Below, piece by piece: positions 7,338 through 10,328 of a stretch of 10,328 nucleotides of DNA. Each line of letters opens with the position of its first letter. The stretch's first letter is position 1. The notes under the pieces were generated by a model. It ran no database searches. It had not been told where the DNA came from and saw only the letters and a program-made list of their open reading frames with translations. Source of the stretch: DASYSL01 sp036003365 (GTDB taxonomy: Bacteria > Eisenbacteria > RBG-16-71-46 > DASYSL01); NCBI GenBank assembly GCA_036003365.1, contig DASYSL010000115.1:1-10328 (forward strand), given 5' to 3'. A program made the translations under genes and the position numbers.

Positions 7338-8681
7338 TCAGGCAGATTGGCGAAAGGTCTCGCGCCGCCTGGGCGTATCGGCGAGGGTCGAATCTTCGGG
7401 GACGAACAGGCAGGCGTCGAACGGAATGCGCTCCTGGCCCATCGGCACGCCGTTGCTGTAGACGACGGCCCAGGGGCGCGTGCTCATGACGGCGGTGGCC
7501 GATTCGCGGTCGTCACCGGTGAAGGCGGTGAGCCAGGTTTCGGAGGCGCGCTCGAGTTCGGGACAGATGACGCCGAAGAGCAAGAGTGGCGTGGCCCGCA
7601 AGGCGTGGCGCACCGTGCTCGTATCCTGCGCCGAAGGCTCGAAGGCAACGACGGCGGGCTGGATGGCCAGCAAGACCTCGTGTGCGCGGCCCGGGTCGGT
7701 CTGCAGCACCAGGCCCTCGGTGGCGTCGTGCGCGTACACCGTGGCGCGCGTCACCAGGAGCGTCGTGCCGGCGCGGCGGCGCTCGACCAAAGCGACGAGG
7801 GCATGAAGAAGCCGCTCCACCGCCTCGGGCGTGGGGCCGGCCGCCATCACCAGGCCTTGCTGCAAGTCGACGATCGGATGCAGCCGCTCCCAGGGACCAT
7901 CGAGCAGCGATGGATCGGGCGCGGGCAACGAAAGAAGCCGCACCCACAACGCCTCTTCGGCGCCTTCGCCGATCACCGTCACCGCGACTTGGCGTCCGTC
8001 TTCCATGGTGACGAGCCGCGTCACGCCGCGCAGCGTGTCGGCAGGGCCGTCACTCGCACCGATCAGCCGCGACCGCAAGTCTTCGTACGTCTGCTGTCCG
8101 CGCAACAACTCCCCCGCCGTGAGCCATGCCCCGTCGTGGAAGATGCGCGCCGCGCGCCCGCGCCGGCAGTACAAACGATCGTCCACCTCGCGCAGCTCTT
8201 CGAGGAGCAGATCGGCAGGCTCGGTGGCGGCCGCGCCCACGCGTTTGGCTTCGCGCGCCAGGCGATGGAAGACGTCGCGCAGCTCTTCCATGGCCCCGCG
8301 GCGGTTGAGCAGCCGCTCCTCGGCGCTGCCACCCTCGGCCTCCGCCGCATCGCCCGACTCGTCGATCCGGCGCGCCGCTTCGAGCATCAGGGCTTCGGTC
8401 GTGACCTCGATCTTGCGCGGCGAACCCGGACGCTCGGGACGGAACTCGAAGCGCCCGGCCGTCCAGGTGAAGATCTCGTAGGCCGCGGTCTCGCCTTCGC
8501 GCTTCTCGTCGTCGACGGCGTTGACGATGCGCCCGTCTTCGAAGATGAGAAAGGCGCGGCGCTGGCCCTGGTGGATGACCAAGCGGCCGGTGGCGCCGTT
8601 CAAGAGCAGGAGCTGCCCGAGATCGAAGAGACCGATGAGCCCGAGCTCGCCGGAGAGCGAGGCCAACGTGGAGGTGCTCAC
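7338..8681 (-). CDS. DUF4388 protein with a degenerate PilT-type ATPase domain
   Basis: The 447-residue product opens with a DUF4388 domain (about 5-105): SGELGLIGLFDLGQLLLL, GATGRLVIHQG, LIFEDGRIVNA and EIFTWTAGRFEFRPE. A charged helical linker follows (106-160). From about 165 on I see a complete PilT-like outline with catalytic residues lost. RLYCRRGRAARIFHDG matches DLHMTTGAPPMVRING of the neighbouring PilT. AGPTPEAVERL (281-291) sits where the P-loop should be, without the GK. QPAVVAFEPS (341-350) replaces the Walker B segment DPDVIMVGEM. LLLFGVICP (366-374) replaces the His box LVFGTLHT. Spacings between these landmarks are 112, 60 and 28 residues here, against 113, 67 and 29 in the PilT. 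ATP hydrolysis is therefore unlikely. GTG at 8681 overlaps the pilT stop as GTGA. A regulatory or structural partner of the motor is the likeliest role. The DUF4388 call is firm; the pseudo-ATPase is my inference. Confidence 0.88.
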   Translation of the reverse strand: MSTSTLASLSGELGLIGLFDLGQLLLLNGATGRLVIHQGQRRAFLIFEDGRIVNAVDDEKREGETAAYEIFTWTAGRFEFRPERPGSPRKIEVTTEALMLEAARRIDESGDAAEAEGGSAEERLLNRRGAMEELRDVFHRLAREAKRVGAAATEPADLLLEELREVDDRLYCRRGRAARIFHDGAWLTAGELLRGQQTYEDLRSRLIGASDGPADTLRGVTRLVTMEDGRQVAVTVIGEGAEEALWVRLLSLPAPDPSLLDGPWERLHPIVDLQQGLVMAAGPTPEAVERLLHALVALVERRRAGTTLLVTRATVYAHDATEGLVLQTDPGRAHEVLLAIQPAVVAFEPSAQDTSTVRHALRATPLLLFGVICPELERASETWLTAFTGDDRESATAVMSTRPWAVVYSNGVPMGQERIPFDACLFVPEDSTLADTPRRRETFRQSA

Positions 8682-9763
8682 GCGGCGTCCCGCATCCTGC
8701 CGTTCCCCGGCCCGCCGAAGGCGTCGAGGCCTTCGCGATTGACCACGTGCACCGAGGCTTCGGCGAAATCGATCACGCCTTCGCGGAGCAGCGTGTACAC
8801 GGAGTCGTCCATGGAGCGCATGCCTTCGCGCTTGCCGGTGGTCATGACGGTCGGAAGCTGGAACGTCTTGCGCTCGCGGATGAGCGCCGAGACGGCTGGA
8901 TTGCCGAGCAAGAGCTCGAGCGCCAACGCGCGACCCATGCCGTCCACGCGGCGCAGCAGCCGCTGCGCCACCACGCCGCGCAACGACTCGGCGAGCATCA
9001 ACCGCACTTGCGCCTGGCGCTCGCCGTCGAATGAATCGAGCACGCGGTCGACCGTCTGGATGGCGCTCATGGTGTGCAGCGTGCCGAAGACGAGCTGGCC
9101 GGTGGCGGCGGCCGTCAAGGCCAGCGCCATCGTCTCCTGATCACGCATCTCGCCCACCATGATCACGTCCGGATCCTCGCGCAGCACGGCCCGCAATGCC
9201 TGCGCGAACGACGGCGTGTTGCGTCCGACTTCCCGCTGCGTCACCAAAGACAGCTTGTTGGGGTGACGGAACTCGATCGGATCCTCGATGGTCACGATGT
9301 GCTTGCGCCGCGTGCAATTGAGGTGGTCGATGAGCGCCGCCAAGGTGCTCGACTTGCCGGTTCCGGGAGGGCCGGTCACCAGCACCAATCCGCGGGGCAT
9401 CTCGATCAGGCGCAGGAGCGTGTCGGGAAGCTGCAGCTCATCCGCCGTGGGGATGCGGCCGGGCAGCAGCCGGAAGGCGCCGGCCACGCCCTTCGACTGC
9501 TCGTAGATGTTGCAGCGTACGCGGATCACGCCCGGCACTTCGTAGGAGAAATCGACGTCCTTGTTCTCGTCGAAGCGCGCGCGCGTGGCGGAATCCATGA
9601 TCTCGAAGAGGAGCATCTCGTTGATCTCACGAGTCAGCTCCTCGTAGGGAATCGGCGTGATCTCGCCATTGATGCGGACCATGGGCGGAGCTCCGGTCGT
9701 CATGTGCAGATCGGAGGCGCCCTGCTCTTGGACGAGCCGCAAGATGGCGTCGAGACGGGCCAT
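8678..9763 (-). CDS. PilT/PilU-family type IV pilus retraction ATPase
   Basis: This is a hexameric cytoplasmic motor ATPase of the PilT group, which powers type IV pilus disassembly. The 361-residue product matches PilT in length and layout. The N-terminal domain reads ARLDAILRLV, GASDLH (15-20) and GAPPMVRINGE. The ATPase core has the P-loop GPPGTGKSS (131-139, K137), the Asp box IVTIEDPIEF (156-165), Walker B LREDPDVIMVGEMRD (194-208, E205) and the His box FGTLHT (226-231, H230). The C-terminal segment AVSALIRERKTFQL stands where PilT has its AIRNLIRE-type motif. The P-loop differs from the usual GPTGSGKST. The ATG at 9763 is chosen because homologues start there; in-frame upstream starts give a low-complexity leader. 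No other pilus gene is in the window, so PilT versus PilU or another paralogue cannot be settled. It is the first gene of an operon with the DUF4388 gene. Confidence 0.92.
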   Translation of the reverse strand: MARLDAILRLVQEQGASDLHMTTGAPPMVRINGEITPIPYEELTREINEMLLFEIMDSATRARFDENKDVDFSYEVPGVIRVRCNIYEQSKGVAGAFRLLPGRIPTADELQLPDTLLRLIEMPRGLVLVTGPPGTGKSSTLAALIDHLNCTRRKHIVTIEDPIEFRHPNKLSLVTQREVGRNTPSFAQALRAVLREDPDVIMVGEMRDQETMALALTAAATGQLVFGTLHTMSAIQTVDRVLDSFDGERQAQVRLMLAESLRGVVAQRLLRRVDGMGRALALELLLGNPAVSALIRERKTFQLPTVMTTGKREGMRSMDDSVYTLLREGVIDFAEASVHVVNREGLDAFGGPGNGRMRDAA

Positions 9764-9795
9764 GGTGTCCGTGCGCGTTTGGGTGTCGTGTTCTG

Positions 9796-9817
9796 GGGGA
9801 CTCCCCGGGCGGTCCCC
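9796..9817. promoter_or_regulatory. Stem-loop in the pilT upstream region
   Basis: GGGGAC and GTCCCC enclose a 10-nt loop, 33-54 nt upstream of the pilT ATG in the divergent spacer (9764-9948). Immediately beside it lies CCTATAGTC, giving TATAGT on the plus strand (9821-9826) and TATAGG on the minus strand. These are the only -10-like sequences of the spacer, but neither has a good -35. I regard the divergent promoters as unresolved. Confidence 0.25.
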
Positions 9818-9948
9818 GCCTATAGTCATCGGAACACTCGGCCCCGAACTGGAGTGGAATCGGGAATCCCGGGGCACCCCCCAACTCTCTGCTAAACCAG
9901 GGGCTTCGCCCGACCGATACCCGAGGAGACGAGGAGGTTGCCCACACC

Positions 9949-10328
9949 ATGCCCAACTACGTCGAGAAAATTCGCGTTCCGGTGCGTGTGTCGGAGTCCG
10001 CGCGCCCGGCGGCCATGGGTTATTTCTGCTTGTCCCCCGTCGCCAACTGGCATGAGGGTCCCGAGAACCTGTACGACCTGCTCAATGCGGAAGTGCGAGT
10101 GCTGCCGTTCCATCGTCAAGAGGATGGCGCCATTCTTCTCTTCACGCGGATGAACATCTCGCACGTCACGGTCGGGCCCGAGGTCGAGCCTCAGTTCGTG
10201 CGCGCCCGCCTGATCGCGGTCACGCGCGAAGAGCACGTGCTCGTGGAGATGGACGATGGCATCAAGCTCGAGGGCAACCTGCTGGTGGAGCTGCCGGAGC
10301 ACCTGAACCGCGCTTCCGATTATCTGAA
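9949..10328 (+). CDS. Unknown protein with internal duplication (3' end beyond window)
   Basis: The plus-strand frame starts at ATG 9949, with GAGGAGG 11 nt upstream (slightly long spacing), and stays open for 126 codons to the window edge. It begins MPNYVEKIRVPVRVSES and has no signal peptide or membrane segment, so it is probably cytoplasmic. The core is predicted beta-rich. Residues 24-46 (G-Y-F-C-L ... P-E-N-L-Y-D-L-L-N) are echoed by residues 109 onward (G-N-L-L-V ... H-L-N-R-A-S-D-Y-L), and each copy follows a short V-x-V strand and precedes or would precede an acidic-hydrophobic strand. This suggests two copies of a small domain of about 80 residues. I do not recognise the family with confidence. 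It is divergent from the pilT operon across a 185-nt spacer, so a functional link to the motor is possible but unproven. Confidence 0.72.
   Translation, partial: MPNYVEKIRVPVRVSESARPAAMGYFCLSPVANWHEGPENLYDLLNAEVRVLPFHRQEDGAILLFTRMNISHVTVGPEVEPQFVRARLIAVTREEHVLVEMDDGIKLEGNLLVELPEHLNRASDYL

Noticed and set aside
7332..9140. Long plus-strand open frame (about 600 codons) opposite the pilT/DUF4388 genes
   Set aside because: It crosses two well-supported minus-strand genes, and its composition is the usual Arg/Ala/His-rich antisense pattern with no recognisable motif.
9764..9948. Firm divergent promoters between pilT and the plus-strand gene
   Set aside because: TATAGT/TATAGG is present, but no acceptable -35 lies at 16-18 nt on either strand.

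Overview
The window is very GC-rich, densely coding and almost entirely on the minus strand. The mix suggests an uncultured deep-branching bacterium. It holds a bacterial trpE-G-D block, a PilT motor, a DUF4388 protein, and a secreted enzyme ending in a FlgD-Ig/type IX-sorting-like domain. That last feature is typical of the FCB and Candidatus Eisenbacteria kind of genome, with Myxococcota or Gemmatimonadota as alternatives. This assignment is inference from domain style only.

Layout from left to right, with genes read right to left unless stated. (1) 1-3048 is a tryptophan-entry operon trpE > trpG > trpD. Each downstream start overlaps the previous stop by 4 nt (GTGA), and trpD runs off the left edge, probably missing only its last 15-20 codons. 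Its promoter can be read directly: TTGACC, 17 nt, TAAACT. The short leader holds a GC hairpin and a palindrome covering the trpE Shine-Dalgarno. (2) 3144-3485 is a gene-poor spacer with one 26-codon small ORF that has a very good ribosome binding site. (3) 3486-5281 is a two-component pair: a membrane HisKA_3 kinase and a NarL/LuxR response regulator, with an ATGA overlap. A TGTAGG-N7-CCTACA inverted repeat lies upstream of the kinase. (4) 5448-7226 is an exported arylsulfotransferase-family protein with an N-terminal Ig-like domain, an ASST propeller and a C-terminal sorting-like domain. Its start region lies in a perfect palindrome. (5) 7338-9763 is a two-gene operon: a PilT/PilU-type ATPase, then (GTGA overlap) a DUF4388 protein whose C-terminal two thirds I read as a complete but degenerate PilT-type ATPase. 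(6) 9949 to the right edge, plus strand and divergent from pilT, is a partial unknown protein with an internal duplication.

How the genes work together: TrpE and TrpG form anthranilate synthase and TrpD takes the next step. Kinase and regulator form one signalling unit with unknown targets. The PilT-like motor and the DUF4388-pseudo-ATPase are translationally coupled, so a motor with a dead partner or regulator is the most interesting hypothesis here. No tRNA, rRNA, CRISPR array, insertion sequence or phage gene was seen.
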